A DNA stretch of 64,000 nt from UBA8437 sp963694825 (GTDB lineage Bacteria > Planctomycetota > Planctomycetia > Planctomycetales > Planctomycetaceae): positions 1 through 64,000 of the forward strand of contig CAVOEV010000001.1 of assembly GCA_963694825.1 (NCBI GenBank), read 5' to 3'. The first letter of the stretch is position 1, and every line of letters begins with the position of its first letter. Below are positions 1-8,879 of the stretch, in pieces. The translations under genes were made by a program, and so were the position numbers. The notes beneath the pieces are model-generated. The model had not been told where the DNA came from and searched no databases. It saw nothing but the letters and a program-made list of their open reading frames with translations.

Positions 1-415
1 GGGGGTAGTGGCAAAGAAACGACCGGGCCAGTGGTTGGGATTCGTCGGCATCGATCATGTCGTGGCCGTCGAAGACGACACTGGGGCTTGAGGTATAGAC
101 GAAGCGTGCGACTTGAGATTGGGTGGCGGCTTCGAGCAGGTTGCGAGTGCCGTGGACATTGGTGTTTTCGTAGAGCGACCACTTGCCCCAGATGCCGGCC
201 AGGCTGGCACAGTGATAGATGGTCGTGATGTCGTGGCAGGCCTCGGCGACGGCTCGAGCGTCCTGAACGTCGCCGGCGAACCAGGTGACGTTGTCGAGTC
301 CCAGGCAGCCCGGTTCGCTGCGGCAGAAGACTCGGACCGATTCCCCTTGTGCCACGAGTTGCTCGACAAGGTGGCGACCCAAAAAGCCTCCACCACCTGT
401 GACCAGATTGCTCAC
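1..415 (-). CDS. oleD: OleD-type NAD(P)-dependent reductase, 3' end missing
   Basis: N-terminal 138 residues of an extended short-chain dehydrogenase/3-beta-HSD-like protein; the rest lies beyond the left edge. The GTG start at 415 gives VSNLVTGGGGFLGRHLVEQL, the Rossmann glycine motif at the very N-terminus. Later features are a conserved Asp after strand 3 (AGDVQD), the NTNVHGTRNLLEAA helix and the YTSSPSVVFDG segment typical of the OleD/3-beta-HSD family. In olefin biosynthesis OleD reduces the 2-alkyl-3-ketoacid made by OleA. It begins 24 bp after oleC on the same strand, which is the main reason for the OleD name; a generic sugar-nucleotide epimerase is the alternative. The catalytic YxxxK is off-window. 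Confidence 0.75.
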   Translation of the reverse strand, partial: MSNLVTGGGGFLGRHLVEQLVAQGESVRVFCRSEPGCLGLDNVTWFAGDVQDARAVAEACHDITTIYHCASLAGIWGKWSLYENTNVHGTRNLLEAATQSQVARFVYTSSPSVVFDGHDMIDADESQPLARSFLCHYP

Positions 416-439
416 GCGAGGCTTCTCATTTCAGACGGC

Positions 440-2131
440 TCATGCCAGGTGATGAACAATCGGGTCGTTTCCGGAAGATTGGCAGCGAGCGACGCAGTTG
501 GCGGCCCATTCTGCGAGTTGTTCGCGGTTGATTTTTACATTATGTCGAATATCGACCGGGAAGTTGTCATGGAAGAGCAGGAGCGGGATCGAGTCGGTGA
601 GTGTCGAGCCGGCGGCCGTCTGCTGGAGTTCCTTAGCGAGCTGTGTGCCCGATTCGTCGTTTCGATGGCGTTCGATGACGATGGCCGGTTTCTGGTGGGG
701 TGGTTGTCCGAGTCCGACCAGTGCACTTCGGCGAACGTCGGTGTGCTGGTTGAAGATGGCTTCGCACGGGACGCTGAAGAGTGTCTCGGTTTCGGTTTGG
801 ACACGGTGTGCCTTCCGGCCGCAGAACCAAAGACGGCCGATGTCGTCGAGGTAGCCGACGTCCCCCATGCGGTGCCAGGTGGTATCCTGATCGCGAACCT
901 TGGCGGCTCGGGTGTCCGAATCGCGTCGGAAGTAGCTGGTCGTCACAGAGGGGCCGCGGACAAGGATTTCGCCGATCTGGCCGTCATCCAGGATGGTCAG
1001 GTCTTGAAAGTTGAGGATCGGTTCGTCGTCAATTTCGATGATGCGGACATCGACTTCGGGGAACAGTGTGCCGACACAGGTGCCTTTGCCTTGTGCCGAG
1101 CTGGCGGCGGTGTGTTTCAGGATATCGTGTCCGCTGATGACTGCGACGGGGAGTGCTTCGGTGGCTCCATAGGGTGTGTGGATGTCGGCCGAGTCGCCGG
1201 TGAGTGCGTCGCGGATCGACTCGACCACATCGGGAGGAACGGGTGCCCCGGCCGAGAGGACACGAGTGAGGCTTGGCAGGGTGATGTTGTGTTTTCGGCA
1301 GTGGCGGCCGACCCGGTCCCAGAGTGCCGGCGAACCGAACGCCTGTGTGACCTGTTGTGCTCGGATCGGTGCAACGATCCGACTCGGATCGACGGCAGCG
1401 GGTCGTGTGGGGTCGATGTCGGGGAAGACAGTGGTGACACCCATGGTGACATTGAAGAGGGCAAACAGCGGAAAGCCGGGCAGGTCGCGTTCTTTGGCCC
1501 GGATCCCGAAACGTGCCTGGAGCAGGTCGGCCTGGGCACAGAACATTCCGTGTTCGTATTTCACACCCTTGGCCGGTCCGGTGCTGCCGCTGGTGAAGAT
1601 GATGGCGGCGGGGTCGTCGGATTCGATCTGCGGGGTGAGTGAGTTGTCGGGTGTGGTCCGTTCGAGTCGCGAGTAGCTGGTCAACGCCGGAGCCAGGCCT
1701 CCGACTCGGACGTTGAGCTTCGCCTGGGGAAACCGACGTCGGTAGAGGCAGCGGGCCCATTGGACTGCCGGGAGGGCAACGAACCCGTGTGGGTCGGCCT
1801 GTTCGAGGCAGGTGATGACCTTGCGGAGTCCCATGCCGGGATCGATCAGGACGACGACCGCCCCGGCTCGGAACAGGGCAAACGTCATCGCCAGGAATTC
1901 GACTCCGGGTCGGACCATCAGCACGATGCGTTGCCCTTGTTCGACCCCCATGTGAGCCAGACCGGTGGCAAGGCGGTCGACCAGTTGATCGAGTTCTCGG
2001 AACGTCCGTTGTGCGGTGGCCTGACCATTCCGGTCGCAGACGATGAGGGCTGGCTGATCGGGAACGAGCCGAGCCGCAGCACTCAGGCGTGCCGAGACAT
2101 TGTCTCGGGTTGATGGTGTCGAAGGCGGCAT
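440..2131 (-). CDS. oleC: OleC-type AMP-dependent beta-lactone synthetase
   Basis: A 563-residue member of the ANL adenylate-forming superfamily. The P-loop TSGSTGPAKG lies at about residues 180-189, followed by GVKYEHGMF and the stretch DLPGFPLFALFNVTMG with a following DPTRPAAVDP, which I recognise as characteristic of OleC rather than ordinary acyl-CoA ligases. YGATEALPV and the MGDVGYLDD/GRLWFCGRKAHRV hinge region are intact. OleC converts a 2-alkyl-3-hydroxyacid to a beta-lactone, the precursor of long-chain olefins. oleD follows after 24 bp and fhcC precedes it by 57 bp, so the three are probably co-transcribed. OleA and OleB are not in the window. A fatty-acyl-AMP ligase of unknown role is the alternative. 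Confidence 0.85.
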   Translation of the reverse strand: MPPSTPSTRDNVSARLSAAARLVPDQPALIVCDRNGQATAQRTFRELDQLVDRLATGLAHMGVEQGQRIVLMVRPGVEFLAMTFALFRAGAVVVLIDPGMGLRKVITCLEQADPHGFVALPAVQWARCLYRRRFPQAKLNVRVGGLAPALTSYSRLERTTPDNSLTPQIESDDPAAIIFTSGSTGPAKGVKYEHGMFCAQADLLQARFGIRAKERDLPGFPLFALFNVTMGVTTVFPDIDPTRPAAVDPSRIVAPIRAQQVTQAFGSPALWDRVGRHCRKHNITLPSLTRVLSAGAPVPPDVVESIRDALTGDSADIHTPYGATEALPVAVISGHDILKHTAASSAQGKGTCVGTLFPEVDVRIIEIDDEPILNFQDLTILDDGQIGEILVRGPSVTTSYFRRDSDTRAAKVRDQDTTWHRMGDVGYLDDIGRLWFCGRKAHRVQTETETLFSVPCEAIFNQHTDVRRSALVGLGQPPHQKPAIVIERHRNDESGTQLAKELQQTAAGSTLTDSIPLLLFHDNFPVDIRHNVKINREQLAEWAANCVARCQSSGNDPIVHHLA

Positions 2132-2188
2132 GGACGAGGGGGGAGTCGAAAGCAGACGACAGTCCGGGTTGGGCAGGGTCCGGTGAAT

Positions 2189-3013
2189 TCATGCGTGTCG
2201 GATCAGCAGTTCGCCTTTTCCTAGTTCGAGGAAGTCGCCGATGTGTCGTTGATAGTTGGCATCGAGTGAGCCATCGGGGACGGGCCAGCCGAGGTCTTTG
2301 AGGTGTTTGAGGTAGAGTCTGAGAAAAGTGGGTTGGCAGTGTCCGGCGTGCCGGAACGTGGGGAGCATATCGGGTGGCGAGCTGGGGTCGAGGAACACGA
2401 TGGTACCGCGTTTCATGCCGGCTCCGTGTCGAATCCCCGGTTCACCTCCGACGACGATGGTCCCGGCGATCAGGTTGACTCCAGAGAGGTCCCCGATCCG
2501 TCCGCCGACCGCGATCAGTCCCCGTCTCATCGAGTGTCCAATTTCGTTACCGGCGTTCCCGTCGACGAGGATTTCGCCCCCTGTCATGCCGAGATATCCT
2601 CCGCGGTAGACGGCTCCGGGCAGGTGTCCGACGTTTCCGTGAACATGGATCCGACCGCCGTGCATTTCGGCTCCAACCCAATCCGTCGCGTTCCCATCGA
2701 CGATCACGTCTCCGCCGGTCATTTCGGCACCAAGATGCATGCCCGCATCCCCTTCGACTCGGACGGTGCCCTCGTCGAGTCCAACGGCGATCCGTTTGAC
2801 GCGATGACAATCTCCGACCCAGACCAGTGTGTTGTCGTCCTTGGCCGAGCCGTCGGCACCGAAGAACGTGCCGAGTGGTTCTCGGACATTGCCGTGCAGC
2901 ACGGTGATGGCGAGTATCTGTTTGTGGGTTTGGCCTCGGACGTCGGCGAGTCGCACGGTGTCGACTTCGATCGGAACCTTGGAGTCGTTTCGGAGTGTGA
3001 GTGTCAGCGGCAT
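2189..3013 (-). CDS. fhcC: Formyltransferase/hydrolase complex subunit C (formylmethanofuran dehydrogenase subunit C family)
   Basis: A 274-residue protein built from repeated glycine-rich turns (VEGDAGMHLGAEM, VDGNATDWVGAEM, VHGNVGHLPGAVY, VDGNAGNEIGHSM and others, residues about 85-205). This is the right-handed beta-helix GXGXG fold shared by FwdC/FhcC and the glutamate synthase C-terminal domain. The stand-alone length and the ending (LDANYQRHIGDFLELGKGELL) fit FhcC. In bacteria with tetrahydromethanopterin-linked C1 metabolism, FhcABCD releases formate from the methanofuran-like carrier. No fhcA, B or D is nearby. The gene leads a likely transcript with oleC and oleD and is divergent from an SDR gene 199 bp away. 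Confidence 0.85.
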   Translation of the reverse strand: MPLTLTLRNDSKVPIEVDTVRLADVRGQTHKQILAITVLHGNVREPLGTFFGADGSAKDDNTLVWVGDCHRVKRIAVGLDEGTVRVEGDAGMHLGAEMTGGDVIVDGNATDWVGAEMHGGRIHVHGNVGHLPGAVYRGGYLGMTGGEILVDGNAGNEIGHSMRRGLIAVGGRIGDLSGVNLIAGTIVVGGEPGIRHGAGMKRGTIVFLDPSSPPDMLPTFRHAGHCQPTFLRLYLKHLKDLGWPVPDGSLDANYQRHIGDFLELGKGELLIRHA

Positions 3014-3068
3014 GGCGGGATCGAGGCCGAAGGGAGGGGGGGCGAGTCGACGTGAATGTTCGGGTTGG

Positions 3069-3098
3069 TTGAGAACGAGTATCAGGAAGGTTTACAAT
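3069..3098 (+). promoter_or_regulatory. Sigma-70-like promoter of the SDR gene
   Basis: TTGAGA at 3069-3074 and TACAAT at 3093-3098 with an 18-bp spacer, each 5 of 6 to consensus. The predicted leader is about 105 nt before the ATG at 3213. It lies in the divergent gap shared with fhcC. Confidence 0.5.
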
Positions 3099-3212
3099 GT
3101 GCGATTGGTGGTAGGTGTCTTGTTTTTAACCGGGTCATCGGAACCATTCAACCAACGTCGTGGATCAGCGGCGTATCGAGTGTCGGCAGAGCCGAGGGGA
3201 AGAAGGACGAGT

Positions 3213-3992
3213 ATGCAGGGATTGTCGGGTCGTGTGGCGTTGGTGACCGGAGCGGGTCGTGGGATCGGTCGGGCCATTTGTCTGGCTTACGGTTTAGCGG
3301 GAGCGAAGGTAGCGGTTTCGGCTCGATCCGAGGACGAATTGGAGTCGCTTGTCGGTGAGATTCGTTCGGCGGGTGGTACGGCCGAGTCGTTTCCAGCGGA
3401 CCTGACCGATCCTGATGTGCCGGCGACGTTGCTGGCCGCGATCGAGTCGTCTTTGGGTAGTGTCGAGGTGTTGGTGAACAATGCCGGAGTCGGCAGCAGC
3501 TCGGATCCTCGGCCACTGGTCGATTTCGACGACGACTTTTGGGCATTGACTCTTGCGGTGAATCTGACTGCACCATACCGGCTGACGAAGCTGTCATTGC
3601 CGTCGATGATTGAATCGGGTTGGGGCCGAGTGATCACCGTGGCGTCGATCAATAGTCGGATCGGCAGTTTTCACGGTGCGGCTTATGCGGCGAGCAAGCA
3701 CGGCGTGTTGGGCCTGATGCGTACGGCCGCGTCGGAGACGGCGTCGTTGGGAGTGACGGTCAACTGCATCTGTCCGGGTCCGGTACGAACATTGATGAAC
3801 GACAAGCGGATCGCCTACGACGCCGATCGGTTGGGCCGGGTGTTGGATGAGCACGAATCGGGTTTGACTCCGATTGGCGGTCGTCTGGATCCGGAGGACA
3901 TTGCCCCGATGGCGGTCTACCTGGCGAGCGACGCCGGCCGAATGATCACAGGCCAGGCCTACAACATCTGCGGCGGCGTCAACATGGCGTAG
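3213..3992 (+). CDS. SDR family oxidoreductase
   Basis: A 259-residue classical short-chain dehydrogenase. TGAGRGIG near residue 12 binds the dinucleotide, NNAG follows near residue 90, and the catalytic Ser and YAASK appear as SINSRIGSFHGAAYAASKHG. The C-terminal ITGQAYNICGG pattern is usual for 3-oxoacyl-ACP-reductase-like SDRs. The ATG at 3213 was chosen because AAGGA lies six bases upstream and homology begins immediately; longer in-frame extensions run back into the fhcC control region. Monocistronic. The substrate cannot be deduced; a FabG-type role or sugar/alcohol oxidation are equally open. Confidence 0.85.
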   Translation: MQGLSGRVALVTGAGRGIGRAICLAYGLAGAKVAVSARSEDELESLVGEIRSAGGTAESFPADLTDPDVPATLLAAIESSLGSVEVLVNNAGVGSSSDPRPLVDFDDDFWALTLAVNLTAPYRLTKLSLPSMIESGWGRVITVASINSRIGSFHGAAYAASKHGVLGLMRTAASETASLGVTVNCICPGPVRTLMNDKRIAYDADRLGRVLDEHESGLTPIGGRLDPEDIAPMAVYLASDAGRMITGQAYNICGGVNMA

Positions 3993-4027
3993 ACGTGGCG
4001 GGCCGACTGGGTCACCGAGTTGCGTTA

Positions 4028-5689
4028 CTAGAAATTCTCTTTTGAGAATTCCGCGAACTTTTTGCCGAGGAATCTGAGGACCCCGGTTCCGAGCGTGGTA
4101 CGTCCGACTACTCGGTTGTCGACGCGTTGCAGTTTGAGTTCGAGGGTGTCCTGTCCGCCCGCGAACGCCTTGATGGCCAGCTTGCGGTCGGAGACTTCTC
4201 CCTTGGTTCCCATACGTTTGTCGAGAGCCTGGATCCAGGGACTGAGTTTGATGGCGAGGTCGAAGAAGGTGGGGTCGGACTTGTCGGGAGCCGGTTGGTC
4301 TGCCTGCTCATTGATGGCGGCCTTGAGTGCTTCGAGGGCACCGGGTCCGGCGGCGCACCAGGCGGCGTTGTCGCTGGTTCCGACGAGCAGTGTGGTCGCG
4401 TCGCCGAAGATCGAAGCGAAGTCGGCACGCAGCTTGGCGGGGACGGTCACCACGTGAAGCGTGACATCACCGATCGTCTCGGAATCGAGTTGCACATTGG
4501 TGGGTGCGGTCGAGTTGGGAAGTGCGACGAGTGCGGCTCGGAGTTGTTGTCCCTTGTGGGTCCGGATTCCAGCGACCATGACATGGGCCCCTGTGGCCGT
4601 TGGCGTGACTTGGATGAAGGCGTCGAGGAGTCCTTTGGCGAGAGTGGACTGGATGACGGTGACGACGGAGTTGAGGGCGGTTTTGCTGTTGGCTTTTTGA
4701 GCATCGGTTGCCGAGGCAGTTCGATCGATTTCGGCCTGGCTGGCCTGCTGGATGGCGGCGAGCACTGCTTGCAGGCTGGTGCGACGGAATGCATCGAGTG
4801 GATGGTTGATACGAAACGAGAGGATGGAGTCGTCGGCTCGGGACACGTTGGTAAAGTGGCTGGGCGTATTGGCGAGGTCGTTGATCGCCTTTTCGAGGTC
4901 GGTGTCGGACAGGGCCACGAGGTCGATGTCCAGGTGAGCCTGCTTGGTTTTGCGGTCGATCCGGAATCCAAGCGACAGGGCTTCTGACTCGGCAAAGAAA
5001 CGCCCGGCTTCACCCCATAGCAGTTCGGTAAGTTCTCTTCGCAGAGCTATCTGTTCGCGAGTCTCGTTTTTGCGAGGCTTGATGGCTGCAAGGAGGTTGT
5101 TCTTGATCTCAACGATTTTGTCTCGACGTGCGTCCTGTCCATCTGCCGAATTCTTGATTGTGGCCGAAAGGGTATGTTGTTTGGCGAGCAGTGCGGCGGT
5201 CGCGGCAGTCGGGTTGAAGACAGCATTGACATGATTACGGTTCCCGTCGATCGTGACGTAGCTGTTTTGGTAACGCATATAGGCGAGGATCTTCTTGTTC
5301 TCGCTGAGGCGATACAGAGTCGGACTAATTTTGCGAACGGTGTAATCGAAGCCCTCGAGATTGTCCGCAATGAACTTCTTGAGATTGGACACAGGCAGTA
5401 CAAAGTGGAATTCTTCTTCCTTGCTGTCCAATATGACGTTGATGGAGACGGGCTTCTTGGTGTCGATTCCGAAGAGAAACGTCTCAATGACGTCTTTGAC
5501 GTTGATCCATTGCTTCTGTTCGACCTTGGAGGTCAGGTCCAAAAGCAGCTTGATGTCCTTGAGCGCAGCGTCGGTGCTTTGGAGGACGATCTTGACCTCG
5601 GGCGGAGTACTCTGAGCTCGGGCGGGCGCTGGCAGTGCGAGGGTGGTGAGCAGTGCGAGCGTGACGAGGATGCGGGTGGGGCGGTGCAC
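4028..5689 (-). CDS. Secreted protein of unknown function
   Basis: A 553-residue protein with a clear signal peptide (RPTRILVTLALLTTLALPAPARAQS, cleavage after ARA). I do not recognise the family. The mature part is rich in alternating Lys/Glu/Asp and long helices and has no Cys-based metal site or protease motif. It contains repeated segments about residual or threshold-like beta strands (VILDSKEEEFHFVLPVSNLKKF; DVTLHVVTVPAKLRADFASIF) and looks like the large exported planctomycete proteins of unknown role. The GTG start at 5689 is preceded by AAGGA at good spacing. It is convergent with the SDR gene (35 bp gap). A promoter-like pair lies about 120 bp upstream. Confidence 0.75.
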   Translation of the reverse strand: MHRPTRILVTLALLTTLALPAPARAQSTPPEVKIVLQSTDAALKDIKLLLDLTSKVEQKQWINVKDVIETFLFGIDTKKPVSINVILDSKEEEFHFVLPVSNLKKFIADNLEGFDYTVRKISPTLYRLSENKKILAYMRYQNSYVTIDGNRNHVNAVFNPTAATAALLAKQHTLSATIKNSADGQDARRDKIVEIKNNLLAAIKPRKNETREQIALRRELTELLWGEAGRFFAESEALSLGFRIDRKTKQAHLDIDLVALSDTDLEKAINDLANTPSHFTNVSRADDSILSFRINHPLDAFRRTSLQAVLAAIQQASQAEIDRTASATDAQKANSKTALNSVVTVIQSTLAKGLLDAFIQVTPTATGAHVMVAGIRTHKGQQLRAALVALPNSTAPTNVQLDSETIGDVTLHVVTVPAKLRADFASIFGDATTLLVGTSDNAAWCAAGPGALEALKAAINEQADQPAPDKSDPTFFDLAIKLSPWIQALDKRMGTKGEVSDRKLAIKAFAGGQDTLELKLQRVDNRVVGRTTLGTGVLRFLGKKFAEFSKENF

Positions 5690-6056
5690 TGTGCATTCCT
5701 TGAAGTCGGAGAGCGGATCTGGAGTTGGCCAAAGGGGTTCGCGGCAGGTTGCCGGGAAATGATCGGATTGGGCGGCCCAAGGTCCGGGCCAGTTCTCGCG
5801 GCCAACTCGACGGTGATTCTATGCCGATGCGGCCAAGGTGCAACCTAAAGTGCTTGTCGCCAGGCGAGTGGGAGTTGGTAACGGAAGATAAGCACCTATG
5901 CCGACTTCGGTCGATTGGCGTGTAGATCTTGAAGGATGGATTCGGGGATGGTGTGGGCGTTGCGACGCGAACGTGCGTTCCAGTCGGTTCGGGTCTCCCA
6001 TCTTGCCCAGTTTCACGGTGGTGTGTGTGTGGTTTGGTTCTGGCGTTGAGTCGGCT
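5690..6056. other. Intergenic region, 367 bp, no supported gene
   Basis: This gap separates two minus-strand genes. It holds the promoter-like site at 5816-5843 for the secreted protein. The rest is the 3' flank of the zinc-ribbon protein gene. Short reading frames here lack ribosome sites and look like chance. No tRNA-like cloverleaf or T-run terminator was seen. Confidence 0.5.
5816..5843 (-). promoter_or_regulatory. Promoter-like site upstream of the secreted protein gene
   Basis: On the minus strand, TTGCAC (5843-5838), a 16-bp spacer and TAGAAT (5821-5816). The -10 is 5 of 6 to consensus, the -35 weaker. The leader would be about 120 nt. Confidence 0.35.
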
Positions 6057-8582
6057 TCAGGGTTTGTCGGTGGAAGGTGTTTCAGGTGGGAGTCCTTCGA
6101 GCAGTCCGGCGAGCAGTGCGACGGTTTCGGTGGGTAATCGGTCGGCGTGCATGGCGAAGTCCCAGGCGATTGCGTGGTGGTGGTTGGAAGCCAGTTGTGC
6201 GGCGACCAGTCGATAGGCTTCTTCGCGCCAGATGGCCAGTCGCGGGTCGCGGATGAAACCGATGAGTTGGAGGGCGTGTTTTGGCGAGTCGGATGCGGCT
6301 GCGACGGCGAGGAGTTCGAAGAGGACGCGGCGTCGGTCGAAGCGTGAGATTCGATCGGTCCGCGAACGGGCATCGGCGTTTATGGCTTGGCTGACGGCCT
6401 GGAGGTTCCCTTGCTTGAGGGCGGTGCGTGCGGTTTGGCGGAGGGTTTCGGTGGCATCGATGGTCAGCCCGGGCGGGAGTGCCTGGTTCATGGCTGTTGT
6501 GGAGTCGGTGTTGCCGGCGGCCTGGAAGTTGAGGAAGAGGAACGAGGGGAGTGTGGAGGCCAGGAATGGGTCGCGGAGCGTGGTGTCGTTGGTGAGTCCG
6601 TGTTCGCGAATGTCGTTCCAGGCAGTTGGGCCGAGTCCGTGGAGGATGGCCCAGCGATGGAGTCGGTCGAGGCAGGCGGAGCGTTGTTGAGCCAGTTTCA
6701 TCCAGTCGCGGCACTTGGAGGTGTATTGTACGGCAGCCTGTCGGGCGAGATCGTCGCCGGTCAATTCGAGCATGGCTTTGACCTGTTGCACGAGTCGATT
6801 GGTGCCGGCCGATTTGATGGCTTTGAGTTTGTTGGCGATATCGGTCTGAGCTGGTCCGAGTGAGCGAGCGGTGGCGAGCGTATCGGTGAGCAGAGATCGT
6901 GCCGGGTCGAGTTGTCCGGTGAGGCAGAGTGCTCCGAGCAGTTCGGCCTGGGCTTGGGCTTTGAGCCACCAGCCGGAGACGTCATCGATGGGGCTTTGGA
7001 ATGTTTGTTTGAGGTTTCCGAGTGTGACGGTTCGAGTTTCGGGGCAGATCCTGAGAGCCATTTGGGCTTGTTGAATCGAGTGGTTGGCGGCGTCCGAATT
7101 GCCGTGTCCTGCGGCGTCGAGTGCCATGCGAGCGTGGACGAGTGCGGTGACGGCAGGGTTTTGATCGGCGAGTGTGAGTTCCAGCGACTTGGCTGAGTTG
7201 GGCGAGTTGACCTGGCGTGTCGCGACGGCCCAGGCTGCGATCCGATTTGCTCGGGCGGATTCAGTGCCGGCCTGGAGTGACCACTTGAGAGCGGCGGTTG
7301 AGTGTTGGTGGCTGCAGAGTCGAGCGATGACGAGGCAGTCGGGTGACGCGTCGTTCTGCATCGAGTGGAGGTGGGTGAGTCGGTTGTCGAGGTGGAATGT
7401 GCCGTCTTGTCGGCATTGGAGTTGATCGAGTCGGAGTTGCGAGGAGAGGCTTGGATTCCAGAGTCGATTGATGGTGGATTCGGCGAGTGCCACTTGGTCG
7501 GAGGCGATCAGTGCACACGTAAGGGTGATGGCGGCGTCGACTGCGAAGGGGTTGCTGGGGCTGAGGTGGGTGGAGCTCTGGACGGCCTGTTCGAGTTGTG
7601 GTCCCGGTTTTGCGGTGCCCGGCGATTGTTCGTGCCACCACAGTTGCACGAGTGCGTTGATGTGCAGGTGTGGCAGATCGGATCCAATCTGGGCGAGTTG
7701 TTTCAGTTCGGCATGGGCGGCGTCGGTCCGCCCGATGCGGGCGAAGTATTCGGCCGTCAACCTTCGACAAAACGGTTTGCTGCGGTTTCGGTCTCGTTGT
7801 TGGGCGGCCGCGACCATGAGTGGCGGCGCCTTGAGGCGGATGGTTTCGGTCGTGAATGCTGCGGAAGCCGGATTGCTGGCGTGTGTCTGTTTGGTCGTGG
7901 CCGTGCCGTCAGAGTGGTCCTTGGCGGTTTGTGCAGGGGCCGTGGTGTTGCCTGAGGGATCTGCAGTGGTGGTAGGGTTGGTGATTGCGGTGTCGGGTGG
8001 GCGGGTCAGGAACCACCAGCCTGTGGCGGCCGCCCCGGCGACTGCGATCAGCAGCAGTGCCACGACGGGTCCACGTCCGCCGGCTGCGTTGGTCGTTTCG
8101 GGGTTGTCTGGTTCGGGTGATTGTGGTGTCTCGTCCGAGCTGGCGGGTGCTGTGAAGATGGGGACGAGGCATTCGGGGTTAGCGCATTTGACTTCGTGTC
8201 CGGCGGCTTGTCGTGGGAGGAATCCTGGCGTGTCACACATCGGACAGTGCACCCGCCAGGTCCGTTTCCGGGTGGGTTTGGAAGCGGCGGGGACGGTTTG
8301 TTTGGAGGCGACCGGGGTGACGGCGAACGGGTCGCTGTTGTCGCTGGATGGTGCCGGAGCGGCCTTGGCCTGGGTGTTGAAGCTGCTCGGTTGTGGGCTG
8401 CCGTCAGTCGCGACTTCGTCGTGTTCGGAGTCGGTTTGGGCGGGAGTCGTGGTAGGACTGGGGTGTTGCTGGACGGAGACGCTGGTCCCGTCGCCGCTCA
8501 TGGAGACGCCACAAAAGGGGCAATGGATGGCGTCGTCGTCGAGGACCGACTGATTGCAGGCGGGGCAGCTGGGCAGATCCAT
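6057..8582 (-). CDS. Zinc-ribbon, single-transmembrane, helical-repeat protein of unknown function
   Basis: An 841-residue protein with four visible regions. First, an N-terminal double CxxC zinc ribbon (CPACNQSVLDDDAIHCPFCG, residues about 5-24). Second, a second Cys cluster (CPMCDTPGF...CANPEC, about residues 115-140). Third, one membrane span (VVALLLIAVAGAAATGWWFL, near residue 180). Fourth, about 600 residues of Ala/Leu/Gln-rich helices spaced like tetratricopeptide repeats. The N-terminus should be cytoplasmic and the repeat domain periplasmic, a layout common among unassigned planctomycete proteins. I chose the ATG at 8582 because the zinc ribbon starts there; an upstream in-frame extension would translate the 9-bp tandem repeat as Ser-Pro-Arg repeats. 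Role unknown; scaffolding between the two sides of the membrane is a guess. Confidence 0.7.
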   Translation of the reverse strand: MDLPSCPACNQSVLDDDAIHCPFCGVSMSGDGTSVSVQQHPSPTTTPAQTDSEHDEVATDGSPQPSSFNTQAKAAPAPSSDNSDPFAVTPVASKQTVPAASKPTRKRTWRVHCPMCDTPGFLPRQAAGHEVKCANPECLVPIFTAPASSDETPQSPEPDNPETTNAAGGRGPVVALLLIAVAGAAATGWWFLTRPPDTAITNPTTTADPSGNTTAPAQTAKDHSDGTATTKQTHASNPASAAFTTETIRLKAPPLMVAAAQQRDRNRSKPFCRRLTAEYFARIGRTDAAHAELKQLAQIGSDLPHLHINALVQLWWHEQSPGTAKPGPQLEQAVQSSTHLSPSNPFAVDAAITLTCALIASDQVALAESTINRLWNPSLSSQLRLDQLQCRQDGTFHLDNRLTHLHSMQNDASPDCLVIARLCSHQHSTAALKWSLQAGTESARANRIAAWAVATRQVNSPNSAKSLELTLADQNPAVTALVHARMALDAAGHGNSDAANHSIQQAQMALRICPETRTVTLGNLKQTFQSPIDDVSGWWLKAQAQAELLGALCLTGQLDPARSLLTDTLATARSLGPAQTDIANKLKAIKSAGTNRLVQQVKAMLELTGDDLARQAAVQYTSKCRDWMKLAQQRSACLDRLHRWAILHGLGPTAWNDIREHGLTNDTTLRDPFLASTLPSFLFLNFQAAGNTDSTTAMNQALPPGLTIDATETLRQTARTALKQGNLQAVSQAINADARSRTDRISRFDRRRVLFELLAVAAASDSPKHALQLIGFIRDPRLAIWREEAYRLVAAQLASNHHHAIAWDFAMHADRLPTETVALLAGLLEGLPPETPSTDKP

Positions 8583-8725
8583 GCGGCGTTCTTCCGGATT
8601 TGCAGGCCACGGGGGACCGGTGAGGATCGATGCGTCGCGCGGTGGGGTGAGACGCGGCAGTCGGGGTGTTTGGCCGGTCTGTCCTGAAGGATAACACGGT
8701 GATGGTTGAAGTGGCCAGAGCGTCG

Positions 8726-8784
8726 GTGAGCGGGGTGAGCGGGGTGAGCGGGGTGAGCGGGGTGAGCGGGGTGAGCGGGGTGAG
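8726..8784. repeat. 9-bp tandem repeat between divergent genes
   Basis: Six exact copies of GTGAGCGGG plus five bases of a seventh, uninterrupted. It sits in the gap between the zinc-ribbon protein gene (start 8582, minus) and the methyltransferase gene (start 8880, plus), roughly 45 bp before a TACAAT -10-like element at 8829-8834. A change in copy number would alter promoter spacing or be neutral. Confidence 0.95.
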
Positions 8785-8879
8785 GTGTTTCGATGTTTCG
8801 AGTTTGTAGCGAGGAGTCGAAGCAACGCTACAATGGCGACACGGTTTTGGCGGTCCGGTATTGGGGGGGAGACGAGTTG

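Noticed and set aside
113..1642. Long plus-strand open frame opposite oleC
   Set aside because: Reverse-strand shadow of oleC in a G/T-biased genome; its protein is low-complexity with no motif, while the minus strand encodes a clear OleC.
8726..8784. Possible CRISPR array
   Set aside because: Units are 9 bp and contiguous, with no spacers and no cas genes.
8583..8825. N-terminal extension of the zinc-ribbon protein (Ser-Pro-Arg repeats)
   Set aside because: It only translates the 9-bp tandem repeat; the ATG at 8582 begins exactly at the zinc ribbon.
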